64,000 nt of DNA from Agromyces allii (lineage in GTDB: Bacteria; Actinomycetota; Actinomycetes; Actinomycetales; Microbacteriaceae): NCBI RefSeq assembly GCF_009749385.1, contig NZ_WBIN01000011.1, positions 226,946 to 290,945 on the forward strand, written 5' to 3'. The notes below the pieces were generated by a model. The model was not told the DNA's origin and ran no database searches. It saw only the letters and a program-made list of their open reading frames with translations. The translations under genes were made by a program, and so were the position numbers. Within the stretch, counting starts at the first letter, position 1. Each line of letters starts with the position of its first letter. Positions 48,334 to 56,853 of this stretch are shown in pieces.

Positions 48334-50030
48334 GGTCGGCTCCTGGTCGACGACGACGCCGCCAGCAGCTGCGGCAGCAGCACCGTGAACACGGCGCCGA
48401 CACCGCCCTCGCCCGGGGTCACGGCGATGCTGCCGCCGAGGCGGCGCACCGACTGCCCGACGAGGGCGAGCCCCAGGCCGCGACCCCCGGCACCGTGCTC
48501 CTTCGTCGAGAAGCCGCGCTGGAAGACCCGCTCGGGGTCGACGACGCCGGGGCCGTTGTCGGAGACGCGGATGTGCACCGTGCCCGATGCGACCCCGCCG
48601 GCCGGCGCGACCACGTCGATCGCCACCTCCACGGTCGGATCGGCGACCGTGACCGACGGCTCCATGGTCGCGGCGACCGCATCGATCGCGTTGTCGATGA
48701 GGTTGCCGACGATCGTCACCCACTCCGCCGCCGGCACGTCGGCTGCGGCGACCGCGGCATCCACGGCGATGCCCAGGTGCACGCCCCGCTCGCTCGCCTG
48801 CGCGGACTTGCCGAACAACAGGGCCGCCAGCACGGGCTCCTCGACGGCGCCCATCACGTCGTCGGCGAGGTCCTGCCGGGTGTCGAGCTCGTCGGCCGCG
48901 AACGCGAGCGCCTGCTCCGGACGGCCCAGCTCGATGAGCGCGACGATCGTGTGCAGCCGGTTGGCGAACTCGTGCGTCTGCGAACGCAGTGCATCGGAGA
49001 GGGTGCGCATGGTCGCCAGCTCGCCGCTGAGCTGTTGCAGCTCGGTGTGGTCGCGCACCGTCGTGACCGTGCCCATGATGCGCGCGGGCCCGGGGTTCGC
49101 CGCCGACGGCGTCGAGACGGCGACGGCCTGGTTCACCACGAGCACCCGGTCGTCGGTGAGGTGCACCTCGTCGACGGCGACGGCGCCCCCGGCGAGCAGG
49201 TCCGACAGCGAGGCGGGCAGGGCGAGGTCGCGCACCGAGATCGGCTCGCCCGAGACATCCGACGACGGATGCCGCGGCAGGCCGAGCAGCTCGGTGGCCT
49301 GGTCGTTGGCGAGCACGAGCCGGCCCTGCGTGTCGACGAGCAGCAGCCCCTCGCGCACCGAGTGCAGCACGCCCTCGTAGTAGGCGAACATGCGGCTCAT
49401 CTCCTCCGGACCGCGGCCCCACGTGACCCGGCGCAGGTAGCGGCTGAGCAGCCACGCGGCGAGCGCGCCGAGCAGCAGCGTGACGAGGGCCGCCCCGAAC
49501 ACGATCGGCAGTCGGGTGGCGAGCGCCGCCGAGAGGTTCGAGACCGTGACGCCGGCCGACACGATGCCGACCACCGTGCCGGCGTCGTCCTCGATGGGCA
49601 CCGTCGACCGCATGCTGGGGCCGAGCGTGCCCGTGTAGGTCTCGGTGAACGACTCGCCCTGCAGTGCTGGCTCGATCGTGCCCTGGAACGGCAGGCCGAT
49701 CTGCGAGACGTCGGGGTGCGTGTAGCGCGTGCGGTCTGGGTTCATGATCGTCACGAAGTCGGTGTCGGTGTCGGCCATCACGTCGACGGCGTAAGGCTGG
49801 AGCTCGGCCGTCGGGTCGTCGGTCGCGAGCGCCTCGACCACGAACGGGTTGTCGGCGATCGAGGTCGCGACGGCCATCGTCTTCGCCGCGGCATCCGCCT
49901 CGACATCGGCCCTCGCATCGGCCCACAGCCAGATCGTCGCGGCCGCGGTGAGCACCGCGATGAAGCCGACCTGCACGACGAACAGGCGCGTGGCGATGCT
50001 CCATCGCCGCACCCACGCCGTCATGCCCAC
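48330..50030 (-). CDS. CitA/DcuS-type sensor histidine kinase
   Basis: A 566-residue membrane sensor. TM1 (about 15-35), an extracellular PASp/CHASE-like sensor (about 36-170; IADNPFVVEAL, DFVTIMNPDRTRYTHPD, FTETYTGTLGPSMRSTVPI), TM2 (about 175-195), a cytoplasmic PAS domain (about 215-320), a DHp segment with the phospho-acceptor-type RSQTHEFANRLHTIVALIEL, and an ATPase domain (NLIDNAIDAV, DNGPGV, GRGLGLALV). The architecture matches citrate/C4-dicarboxylate sensors. GTG 50030 or ATG 50024 may start it; neither has a strong ribosome-binding site. It is divergent from dctA with a 110-bp intergenic region. Confidence 0.87.
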   Translation of the reverse strand: MGMTAWVRRWSIATRLFVVQVGFIAVLTAAATIWLWADARADVEADAAAKTMAVATSIADNPFVVEALATDDPTAELQPYAVDVMADTDTDFVTIMNPDRTRYTHPDVSQIGLPFQGTIEPALQGESFTETYTGTLGPSMRSTVPIEDDAGTVVGIVSAGVTVSNLSAALATRLPIVFGAALVTLLLGALAAWLLSRYLRRVTWGRGPEEMSRMFAYYEGVLHSVREGLLLVDTQGRLVLANDQATELLGLPRHPSSDVSGEPISVRDLALPASLSDLLAGGAVAVDEVHLTDDRVLVVNQAVAVSTPSAANPGPARIMGTVTTVRDHTELQQLSGELATMRTLSDALRSQTHEFANRLHTIVALIELGRPEQALAFAADELDTRQDLADDVMGAVEEPVLAALLFGKSAQASERGVHLGIAVDAAVAAADVPAAEWVTIVGNLIDNAIDAVAATMEPSVTVADPTVEVAIDVVAPAGGVASGTVHIRVSDNGPGVVDPERVFQRGFSTKEHGAGGRGLGLALVGQSVRRLGGSIAVTPGEGGVGAVFTVLLPQLLAASSSTRSRP

Positions 50031-50140
50031 GAGACCAGTATGAACACAACGTCGTCGCCGACGCCCGCCCGGCCGAAGCTGTCAGCACTGATCGCAGGCC
50101 GGCCGCATCGCAGCGACCGCCATGAGGACGAGGAAGACCA

Positions 50141-51598
50141 ATGGCAACGACGCATGCGGTGTCCGCACCGAAGAATCGCAAGGGGCGACGACTCGATCGT
50201 TCGCACTACCTCTACATCGCCGTCATCGTGGCGGTGGCCGCCGGCATCACGGTGGGGCTGGCGTTCCCCGACTTCGCCGTGGGCCTGAAGCCGGTCGGCG
50301 AGGCCTTCATCTCGCTCATCAAGATGATGATCGCGCCCATCATCTTCTGCACGATCGTGCTCGGCGTCGGCTCGGTCGCGAAGGCCGCGACGGTCGGCAA
50401 GGTTGGCGGGCTCGCCCTCGGCTACTTCGTGATCATGTCGACCTTCGCACTGGCGATCGGCCTGATCGTGGGCAACATCATCCACCCGGGCGCCGGCCTC
50501 GACATCGCGGGCACGACGTACGACACCTCCGACCTCAAGGCCGCGACGACGACGGAGTTCGTGCTCGGCATCATCCCGACGACGTTCTTCTCGGCGCTCA
50601 CGAGCGGCAGCATCCTCCAGACGCTCTTCGTGGCCCTGCTCGTCGGCTTCGCGCTCCAGAAGATGGGGCCGAAGGGCGTGCCGATCCTCGAGGCGATCCG
50701 CCATCTGCAGGTGCTCGTGTTCCGCATCCTCGCGATGATCATGTGGCTCGCCCCGATCGGCGCATTCGGCGCCATCGCCGCCGTCGTCGGCGCGACCGGC
50801 GTGGCCGCGCTCGTGGCGCTCGGCACCCTCATGGTCGCGTTCTACGTGACCTGCATCCTGTTCATCGTCGTCGTGCTCGGCCTGCTGCTGAAGGTCGTCA
50901 CGGGCGTCAACATCTTCCGCATGATGAAGTACCTCGGCCGCGAGTACCTGCTCATCGTCTCGACCTCGTCGAGCGAGGTCGCCCTGCCACGCCTCATCGC
51001 GAAGATGGAGCACCTCGGCGTCTCGAAGCCCGTCGTCGGCATCACCGTGCCGACCGGCTACTCGTTCAACCTCGACGGCACGGCCATCTACCTCACGATG
51101 ACCTCGCTGTTCATCGCGAGCGCCCTCGGCACCCCGCTCAGCATCCCCGAGCAGATCTCGCTGCTGCTGTTCATGATGATCGCCTCGAAGGGGGCAGCCG
51201 GCGTCACCGGCGCCGGCCTCGCGACCCTCGCCGGCGGCCTGCAGGCGCACCGGCCCGACCTCGTCAACGGCGTCGGACTCATCGTCGGCATCGACCGGTT
51301 CATGAGCGAGGCCCGTGCCCTCACCAACTTCACCGGCAACGCCGTGGCCACCGTGCTCATCGGCACCTGGACCAAGCAGATCGACACCGTGCAGGTCGAG
51401 GAGGTGCTCGCCGGGCGACGCCCCTTCGATGAGGCGACCATGAGCGCCGACGACCACCTCGGTGCCGACGAGCAGGCGTACGAGGCCGCGCGATCGGCCA
51501 AGGCCTCGACCGACGGCGCCGAGCACATCTCGACCGGGGCCGTGGCGAGCATCGTCAACGGGCCGGTCGACGAGAAGGAGACGGCTCGTGTCCGCTGA
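50141..51598 (+). CDS. dctA: C4-dicarboxylate/cation symporter DctA-like
   Basis: A 485-residue member of the dicarboxylate/amino acid:cation symporter family. Conserved features include IKMMIAPIIFCTIVLGVGS (TM2 region), the serine-rich loop STSSSEVALPRLI, the substrate/cation motif TGYSFNLDGTAIYL and the TM8 region VNGVGLIVGIDRFMSEAR. It imports succinate, fumarate or malate with protons or sodium. It is divergent from the CitA/CitB-type system, its likely activator. The last 55 residues form a hydrophilic tail, and the gene overlaps the CitE-like gene by 11 bp. Ribosome-binding site GACGAGGAAG. Confidence 0.87.
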   Translation: MATTHAVSAPKNRKGRRLDRSHYLYIAVIVAVAAGITVGLAFPDFAVGLKPVGEAFISLIKMMIAPIIFCTIVLGVGSVAKAATVGKVGGLALGYFVIMSTFALAIGLIVGNIIHPGAGLDIAGTTYDTSDLKAATTTEFVLGIIPTTFFSALTSGSILQTLFVALLVGFALQKMGPKGVPILEAIRHLQVLVFRILAMIMWLAPIGAFGAIAAVVGATGVAALVALGTLMVAFYVTCILFIVVVLGLLLKVVTGVNIFRMMKYLGREYLLIVSTSSSEVALPRLIAKMEHLGVSKPVVGITVPTGYSFNLDGTAIYLTMTSLFIASALGTPLSIPEQISLLLFMMIASKGAAGVTGAGLATLAGGLQAHRPDLVNGVGLIVGIDRFMSEARALTNFTGNAVATVLIGTWTKQIDTVQVEEVLAGRRPFDEATMSADDHLGADEQAYEAARSAKASTDGAEHISTGAVASIVNGPVDEKETARVR

Positions 51599-52454
51599 CA
51601 CGCTCACCGAGCTCGAACACGAGCCCACCGCCGCGAACCCCGTGGCACCGGCCATGGCCCGGTCGTGGCTGCTCGTCACGGGCGCGAGGCCAGAGGGATT
51701 CACGGATGCCGCGGCATCCGGAGCCGATGCCCTCGTGCTCGACCTCGAAGACGCCGTGGCCGTGAGCGCCAAGGCCTCGGCCCGCTCGGCCGTGGTCGAC
51801 TGGCTCACGAGCGGGAACCGAGCCTGGGTGCGGATCAACGACGCCACGACCCCACACTGGCGCGACGACCTCGAGGCCCTGCGCGACGTCGATGCGCTCG
51901 AGGGCGTGATGCTCGCCAAGGCCGAGTCCGTCGCCCAGGTCGCGGCGACCGCCGACCGCCTGCGGCAGGGCACCCCGATCGTCGCCCTTGTCGAGAGCGC
52001 GGTCGGGCTCGAGGAGGCGTCGGCGATCGCCCGGCACCCGTCGACGTTCCGGCTGGCGTTCGGGGTCGGCGACTTCCGCCGCGACACGGGCATGGGTGCG
52101 AGCGAGATCGCGCTCGCCTACCCGCGCTCGCGCCTCGTCGTCGCGAGCCGGGCCGCCGGGCTCCCCGGCCCGATCGACGGGCCGTCGCTCAGCACGGACC
52201 CCGAGACCGTGCGCGACCAGTCGATGCACGCCGCGTCGCTCGGCATGACCGGCCGGCTCTGCCTGCACGGCGTCCAGGCCCCGACGGTGAACGGCGCACT
52301 GAGCCCCTCGGGCGACGACGTCGCCTGGGCGGCCGGCGTGCTCGCCGAGTTCGAGGCCGGCGGGCGGGTGATCCGCGACGGCAGCGACCTGCCGCGGATC
52401 GCCCGCGCCCGCGCGATCACGGCGGATGCCGCGGCCTTCGCCTACCCGGCCTGA
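51588..52454 (+). CDS. CitE-like HpcH/HpaI aldolase (CoA-ester lyase family)
   Basis: A 288-residue TIM-barrel protein of the CitE/malyl-CoA lyase family. The N-terminal RSWLLVTGARPEGF, metal-site region ALVLDLEDAVAVSAK, WVRINDATTP, VMLAKAESVAQV and VALVESAVGLEEA are typical, with acid residues Glu/Asp for Mg2+. Likely it cleaves or forms a CoA-linked hydroxydicarboxylate such as citramalyl-, malyl- or citryl-CoA; no CitF/CitD partner is present, which argues against citrate lyase. The GTG at 51588 follows AAGGAGACGG inside dctA. The gene contains a copy of the 16-bp palindrome at 51704-51719. Confidence 0.82.
   Translation: MSADTLTELEHEPTAANPVAPAMARSWLLVTGARPEGFTDAAASGADALVLDLEDAVAVSAKASARSAVVDWLTSGNRAWVRINDATTPHWRDDLEALRDVDALEGVMLAKAESVAQVAATADRLRQGTPIVALVESAVGLEEASAIARHPSTFRLAFGVGDFRRDTGMGASEIALAYPRSRLVVASRAAGLPGPIDGPSLSTDPETVRDQSMHAASLGMTGRLCLHGVQAPTVNGALSPSGDDVAWAAGVLAEFEAGGRVIRDGSDLPRIARARAITADAAAFAYPA
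51704..51719. repeat. 16-bp palindrome GGATGCCGCGGCATCC in coding DNA
   Basis: Exact copy of the element also found at 234-249, 43949-43964 and 56764-56779. Here it encodes part of an Asp-Ala-Ala-Ala-Ser stretch in the CitE-like protein, so it is not acting as a terminator. Confidence 0.8.
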
Positions 52455-52460
52455 CTCCGG

Positions 52461-52519
52461 CCGTGCGGGCGGCCGCCTGCCCGGCCGCCCGGCGCCCGGC
52501 CGCCAGGCCGCCCGCACGG
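52461..52519 (+). terminator. Large stem-loop after the dctA operon
   Basis: A perfect 14-bp outer stem (52461-52474 with 52506-52519) closing a GC-rich 31-nt loop that can form a further inner stem. It follows the CitE-like stop by 6 bp and precedes the VOC gene. Confidence 0.7.
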
Positions 52520-52542
52520 AACGCCGCCGTTAAGCTGACCGG

Positions 52543-52947
52543 ATGTCGCTCTTCGATCACCTCGGCATCTCCGTCGACGACCTGCCCCGTTCGATCGCCC
52601 AGTTCGACCCCGTCATGACGGCCCTCGGCTGCACCCGGGTCGACGCCGACAACGGGGTGTCGTGGTACCGGGGCGAGGAGGAGCTGATCCTCTTCCCCTC
52701 GCGCGAGGCCGGCACCGGCCCGCACCGGCACGGGCGGGTGGGCTGGCAGCATCTCGCGTTCGCCGTCGACTCCCGCGAGGAGGTCGATCGGCTCCACGCG
52801 ATCGCGATCGCCGCCGGCTGGACGGCCGTGCGCGAGCCGAAGCACTTCCCGCGGTTCAACGAGCGCTACTACGCGTCCTTCGTCGAGGACGACAACGGCA
52901 TCCGCTTCGAGTTCATGTTCAACCCGCCGCGCGTCGACGCGGGCTGA
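52543..52947 (+). CDS. VOC-family (glyoxalase/bleomycin-resistance fold) protein
   Basis: A 134-residue single vicinal-oxygen-chelate protein. The N-terminus FDHLGISVDDLPRSIAQFD supplies the first metal-type His, GWQHLAFAVDSREEVDRLH the second, and a Glu in RFEFMFNPP the third, so a metal centre is plausible. Substrate unknown; related proteins include small-molecule lyases and resistance proteins. It is monocistronic, convergent with the next gene (7-bp gap), with a start ATG at 52543 behind TTAAGCTGACCGG. Confidence 0.8.
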   Translation: MSLFDHLGISVDDLPRSIAQFDPVMTALGCTRVDADNGVSWYRGEEELILFPSREAGTGPHRHGRVGWQHLAFAVDSREEVDRLHAIAIAAGWTAVREPKHFPRFNERYYASFVEDDNGIRFEFMFNPPRVDAG

Positions 52948-52954
52948 CGCCGGG

Positions 52955-53911
52955 TCAGTCGCCGGCCCGCAGTTCGTCGGCCTCCGCCCGGGCCTGCTCG
53001 GCCGCCTCCCGAGCCTGCTCGGCTGCGCGCGTCGCGCGATCGTGCTCGCGCTCACGATCGGCCTCGGCACGCGCTGCCTCGATGAGCGCCTGCTCGGCGA
53101 CCGCGAGTCGCCGCTCGAGATCCTGCACTGCCGCTCGAACCTCGTCGCGGGCGGCGGTCGCCGTCTTGAGCGATGCCCGTGCATCATTCAGACGGTCGGA
53201 TGCCGCGGCGACCGATCGCTCCTCCGCGCGAGCCTCTTCCTCCGCCCGATCCGCCTCCTGGGCGGCCCGGTCGAGTGCGGCCTGCCGCTGTCGCGCCCGC
53301 CGCTCGCCGACCTCGTCGCGCGGGGTCGCGGCGGAGTGAACGGGGCTCGCCGCACGGGTGCGGTCGGCCCTGCGTTCGGCGCCGTCGTCAGGAGACCACG
53401 CTGCGACCGCGTCGGTGAGATCGACCTCGGTGCCGATCGCCTCGAGGCCGCGCACGAGTCGACCGGTGCGTACTGCGTCGGCGGCCGAGGCATCCGTCAT
53501 GGCCGCCTGCAGCGTGGCCGTGACCTCGTCGAGCACCGAGGCCCGCACCGGATGCCCGAGCTGTTCGGCGAGCGCTCCCGCCTGCCGGGCCATGGCGCCC
53601 ACGACCTTGCGCCGCTCGCGCCCGAGCGCGATGAGCGCCGTCGCATCCACCTCGGCTTGCGCGGCGCGGAGTCGGGCCCCGAGCTCGAGCAGCTGGTCGA
53701 GCTCGTCGGCGCGCAGGTTTGCGAGCCGGTTCACGAGCCAGGCCGCGGGCGAGGGACGGCGAAGCTCGGCGACGGCCTTCGCGAGGTCGCGATCGCCACC
53801 GCCGGCGCGTTCGCGCAACTGCTTCACGCGGGCGTTGCGTGCGGCCGTGAACTCGTCGGGCGGCAGCTCGAGGAGCTCGGTCGCGATGTCGGCGAACGCG
53901 TCGTCAGCCAT
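52955..53911 (-). CDS. Conserved coiled-coil protein of unknown function
   Basis: A 318-residue soluble protein with no recognisable enzyme motif. The N-terminal 160 residues are helical with a conserved-looking block (FTAARNARVKQLRERAGGGD, LRRPSPAAWLVNRLANL, QLLELGARLRAAQAEVD). The C-terminal 120 residues are a long Ala/Glu/Arg heptad-rich coiled coil (AEEEARAEERSVAA..., ADREREHDRATRAAEQARE). Actinobacteria often carry such proteins without assigned function. No signal peptide or membrane segment. Monocistronic. Confidence 0.7.
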   Translation of the reverse strand: MADDAFADIATELLELPPDEFTAARNARVKQLRERAGGGDRDLAKAVAELRRPSPAAWLVNRLANLRADELDQLLELGARLRAAQAEVDATALIALGRERRKVVGAMARQAGALAEQLGHPVRASVLDEVTATLQAAMTDASAADAVRTGRLVRGLEAIGTEVDLTDAVAAWSPDDGAERRADRTRAASPVHSAATPRDEVGERRARQRQAALDRAAQEADRAEEEARAEERSVAAASDRLNDARASLKTATAARDEVRAAVQDLERRLAVAEQALIEAARAEADREREHDRATRAAEQAREAAEQARAEADELRAGD

Positions 53912-53991
53912 GCGCCCATCTTCGCACCGGCCTCGCTGAGCGGGGCGGATGGAACCGACAGGGGTTCAGCGAGTTCGTGTGCCGCCGCTCG

Positions 53992-54645
53992 TCACGACCA
54001 GAAGGTCTGCGTGATGAAGAACACCCCGAACCCGCAGTACGCGATCCACGACGCCGTGGTGAGGATCGTGTTGGCGCGGATCACCCGCCAGGCGCCGACC
54101 CGCTGTCGGACCGCGTGCCGCTCGGATCGCACGACCGATGCCGAGTAGATCGAGGGCACGTTCACCACGATCGCGAACCCCCCGGCGAAGAAGGCGAACG
54201 CACCGAAGCTCGCGAGTCCGCCGCCGAACGGGCCGGAGCCCGCGGGACCGAACGGGTCGTACGCGCCCGACGCGTCGACGATGGCGCCGACGACGAGCAC
54301 CGTGATCGCGACGAGCATGGCGATCGCCGTGACGAACGAGGCCCGCTGGCGGAACAGCCCGAAGCGCACCGCCTCGTCGTTCGGCTCCTCGTCTTCGCCT
54401 CGGCCGCGCCGGGCGACGACCTCGCGCACGACGATCGCCGTCAGCGTGTACGGGATCGCAGCGTATGCCGCCAGCATTCCCCCGTAGAGCGTCACCAGCA
54501 CGGCCGGGCTGTACCCGAAGACCGCGAACCCGACCCCCAGCACGAGCAGGGTGATGGCAGCGGACGCGAGGAAGCCGGGACGCCGCGGTCGTGGATACCG
54601 TTGCTCGATCTGCGCCTCGGTGTCGACCCCGTCAGTGCCCGACAT
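53992..54645 (-). CDS. Four-TM membrane protein of unknown function
   Basis: A 217-residue integral membrane protein: hydrophilic N-terminus (1-22), TM1 (about 25-46), TM2 (about 49-73), a charged cytoplasmic loop (GRGEDEEPNDEAVRF), TM3 (about 100-122), a Gly/Pro-rich extracellular loop (YDPFGPAGSGPFGGG), TM4 (about 142-162) and a final hydrophobic stretch near the C-terminus (SWIAYCGFGVFFITQTFW). No family is recognised. Start ATG 54645. Confidence 0.68.
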   Translation of the reverse strand: MSGTDGVDTEAQIEQRYPRPRRPGFLASAAITLLVLGVGFAVFGYSPAVLVTLYGGMLAAYAAIPYTLTAIVVREVVARRGRGEDEEPNDEAVRFGLFRQRASFVTAIAMLVAITVLVVGAIVDASGAYDPFGPAGSGPFGGGLASFGAFAFFAGGFAIVVNVPSIYSASVVRSERHAVRQRVGAWRVIRANTILTTASWIAYCGFGVFFITQTFWS

Positions 54646-54749
54646 GCTGTCTCCGATCGCCGTTCGTGACCCGAGACGACCCTAGGCCACCCCGCCGACG
54701 TGCGTGCCGCGGCGCCCCGGCACCCGCCGCGGGCACCGAGAATGGTGTG

Positions 54750-55232
54750 GTGAGCGCAGCCGGTGAGTTCGTGGACGCGGCCCTGCGGTACGAGGGCGAC
54801 GAGTACCGGGCCGACGACGTGCGCGAGCGCCTCGGCGGCGCGCTCGACTCGTACGGGGCGTCGGTCGGCGCCGTGCGCGGCACGATCCGCGACCTCGGCA
54901 ATCGCCACCGCGACCTCGATCACGACGCGATCACCGCGCTCAGCTCCGAGCTCTGGTCGGCGCCGGTCTACGAACGCCGGCTCGCCGCCATCGTGCTGCT
55001 CCAGACGCACGTGCGCAAGCTCGGCAACACCGACCTGACCCGCATCGAGGGGTTCCTGCGCGAGGCATCCGTCGATGCGCTCTTCACCCCGCTCGTCGAC
55101 GACGTCGTGCGACCGCTCATCGCGTCGCTCGAAGGCGCCGCCCGCACCCGCGCGGTCGCCGTGCTCACCCGTTGGGCCGACGACCCCGACCCTCGCCTGC
55201 GCCGGGCGGCAGCGCTCGCCACCCCTGACTGA
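54750..55232 (+). CDS. AlkD-like HEAT-repeat DNA glycosylase, apparently C-terminally short
   Basis: A 160-residue protein resembling the alkylpurine DNA glycosylase AlkD family: helical repeats with LSSELWSAPVYERRLAAIVLL and a late RRAAALATPD. Family members run to 210-240 residues and continue past the WxxxxxxRRAA-type block for two more helices, here missing. The protein may be a truncated remnant or a short variant. Two tandem GTGs (54747, 54750) are the possible starts; ribosome-binding site is weak. It is convergent with the following operon. Confidence 0.6.
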   Translation: MSAAGEFVDAALRYEGDEYRADDVRERLGGALDSYGASVGAVRGTIRDLGNRHRDLDHDAITALSSELWSAPVYERRLAAIVLLQTHVRKLGNTDLTRIEGFLREASVDALFTPLVDDVVRPLIASLEGAARTRAVAVLTRWADDPDPRLRRAAALATPD

Positions 55233-55265
55233 CGCTCATCCGCAGCGGTCAGCAGACGGCCGCGC

Positions 55266-56105
55266 TCACGCGGTCGCACCACGCGTCGCGCCGCTCGCGA
55301 GCTTCACCAGATGCGCATGCGCGTACTCGCAGATGAGCGCGTGCCGGTAGACCATGCGCGGCACGTCGACGTTGGAGTCCATCCAGACGGTCAGCTCGCC
55401 GTTCTTCCAGTGCCGGAACGTGTCGTCGTCGCAGAGCACCGCGAGGATCTCGAGGAACGAGTCGTCGAACCGCATCGAGTGCACCGCCCGGCGGTACTCC
55501 TCCATGGTGAGCGCCATCGAGAACGGGATGTTCATGAAGCAGAGCGCGGTCTGGATGTCGAGGCGCAACAGCCGCAGCCGTCGCCGCTCGGCATCGATGG
55601 GCGGGATGTCGAGCTCCGCGAAGTCGAGTTGCGCCGGCGGCTCGAGCGGCACGCCGTCGAGCGCGATGAGCACATCGTAGACGTTGACGTCGTGCTCGAC
55701 GACGGCGTGGTCGCCCAGTTCGGCCAGGCTCACGGGTCGCAGGGTGACCGGCGGGATCGCGGCATCCGTGTTGCGCAGCACGAAGTTCACGAGGTTCGTC
55801 TCGACGACGAAGTGGCGGATGAGCAGCTCGACGGCATCGGGTGAGACGAACCGGCGCAGGTACCAGATGCACAGGCGGTCCATGGTGCTCAGCGGCATCC
55901 AGCGGAACGGCAGCACCCGCTTGACGGCTGAGATGAGGGCGACGACCACGCGCGAGAACGGCCGGGCGAGCGGGTAGAGCCAGCGCCGTGAGAGCCGCCG
56001 CTGGTCGGCGATGATCTTGCGCACGACCGTGCGATCGATCGGCACGGCGGGGTCGACCGCGACGGCCGCCCACATGCTCGGGTCGGATCGCACGGGCTCG
56101 GTCAT
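55266..56105 (-). CDS. Conserved protein of unknown function in ketosynthase/HDO cassette
   Basis: A 279-residue protein with no recognised catalytic motif. The N-terminal third is basic with a semi-hydrophobic segment (RWLYPLARPFSRVVVALISAVKRVLPF), suggesting membrane association. The rest is mixed alpha/beta with IWYLRRFVSPDAVELLIRHF, FVVETNLVNFVLRN and FMNIPFSMALTMEEYRRAVH blocks. It starts 1 bp after the upstream diiron-oxidase-like stop, so it is strongly coupled to it. Its role is probably structural or substrate-delivering for the lipid-modifying pair upstream (inference). Confidence 0.65.
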   Translation of the reverse strand: MTEPVRSDPSMWAAVAVDPAVPIDRTVVRKIIADQRRLSRRWLYPLARPFSRVVVALISAVKRVLPFRWMPLSTMDRLCIWYLRRFVSPDAVELLIRHFVVETNLVNFVLRNTDAAIPPVTLRPVSLAELGDHAVVEHDVNVYDVLIALDGVPLEPPAQLDFAELDIPPIDAERRRLRLLRLDIQTALCFMNIPFSMALTMEEYRRAVHSMRFDDSFLEILAVLCDDDTFRHWKNGELTVWMDSNVDVPRMVYRHALICEYAHAHLVKLASGATRGATA

Positions 56106-56106
56106 C

Positions 56107-56805
56107 TCAGTTGTCCAGCTCTTCCAGCTGCAGCGCGTAGAGGCGGGCGACGACCTGCGCGCAGCGCACGATCTCGTCGGCGGCGGACTCGTCGATGATG
56201 CCCGACGTGAGGATCGCCTCGAGCGCGCCGGTGTGCTCGCTGTCGGCCTCCTGGTGGTACTGCATGAAGTGCACCTGGTTGTCGGCGAGCCCGAGCACCT
56301 CCTGGAACCGCTCGGCCCAGCCCGCGGCGCGCTTGGCCCCGAGCCCCTCGATGATGAACATCGCGCCGAGCAGCCCGGTGGGGTTCGACCGGTCGGCATA
56401 GTGGAACATGTAGCCCGACAGCGCCTCGGAGCCGAGGTTCTTGCGGCCCGCGCGCAGTTCGGCGAGCGAGCCGCCGATCGCCACGTAGTCGCGCTCGAGC
56501 ATGAGGTAGTCGCGGTGCTCCTCTTCGGCGTGGCGGATCGCCGCCGTGCGCAGCTCGAAGTGCTCGATGTCGAAGTTCGACGCGGCACGCGAGATCCACG
56601 GCGAGCCGTCGACGACCTGCTGGCGCAGGTTGAAGAGCAGCCGCTCGTAGTCCCGCAGCGTCACGGTGCCCTCGGCGAGCCGGCTGAGCACGGGCACCCG
56701 GTCGAGGCGCTCCTCGAGCTCGACCCAGACGTCGGCCAGCCGGTCGGCGAGGCTGTCGGCGACGGATGCCGCGGCATCCGCAGTGCTGATGGTGTCGGTC
56801 GTCAT
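56107..56805 (-). CDS. Heme-oxygenase-like diiron oxidase (HDO/iron-containing redox enzyme)
   Basis: A 232-residue all-helical protein of the TENA/heme-oxygenase fold. Candidate iron ligands lie in DIEHFELRTAAIRHAEEEHRDY, HFMQYHQEADSEHTGAL and FIIEGLGAKRAAGW, giving the Glu/His-rich pattern of diiron HDO enzymes such as UndA and other oxidative decarboxylases or N-oxygenases. It lies between a beta-ketosynthase gene (48 bp upstream) and a hypothetical gene (1 bp downstream). It probably oxidises the ketosynthase product. The ATG at 56805 has AAGGAG. It carries the recurrent 16-bp palindrome near its N-terminus. Confidence 0.78.
   Translation of the reverse strand: MTTDTISTADAAASVADSLADRLADVWVELEERLDRVPVLSRLAEGTVTLRDYERLLFNLRQQVVDGSPWISRAASNFDIEHFELRTAAIRHAEEEHRDYLMLERDYVAIGGSLAELRAGRKNLGSEALSGYMFHYADRSNPTGLLGAMFIIEGLGAKRAAGWAERFQEVLGLADNQVHFMQYHQEADSEHTGALEAILTSGIIDESAADEIVRCAQVVARLYALQLEELDN
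56764..56779. repeat. 16-bp palindrome GGATGCCGCGGCATCC in coding DNA
   Basis: Exact copy within the Ala-rich N-terminal codons (DAAASVAD region) of the diiron-oxidase-like gene. Confidence 0.8.
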
Positions 56806-56853
56806 GCTGGTGCTCCTTGGGGATCGTGGCGGTCGAAGAAGGCGAGGCGGAGG

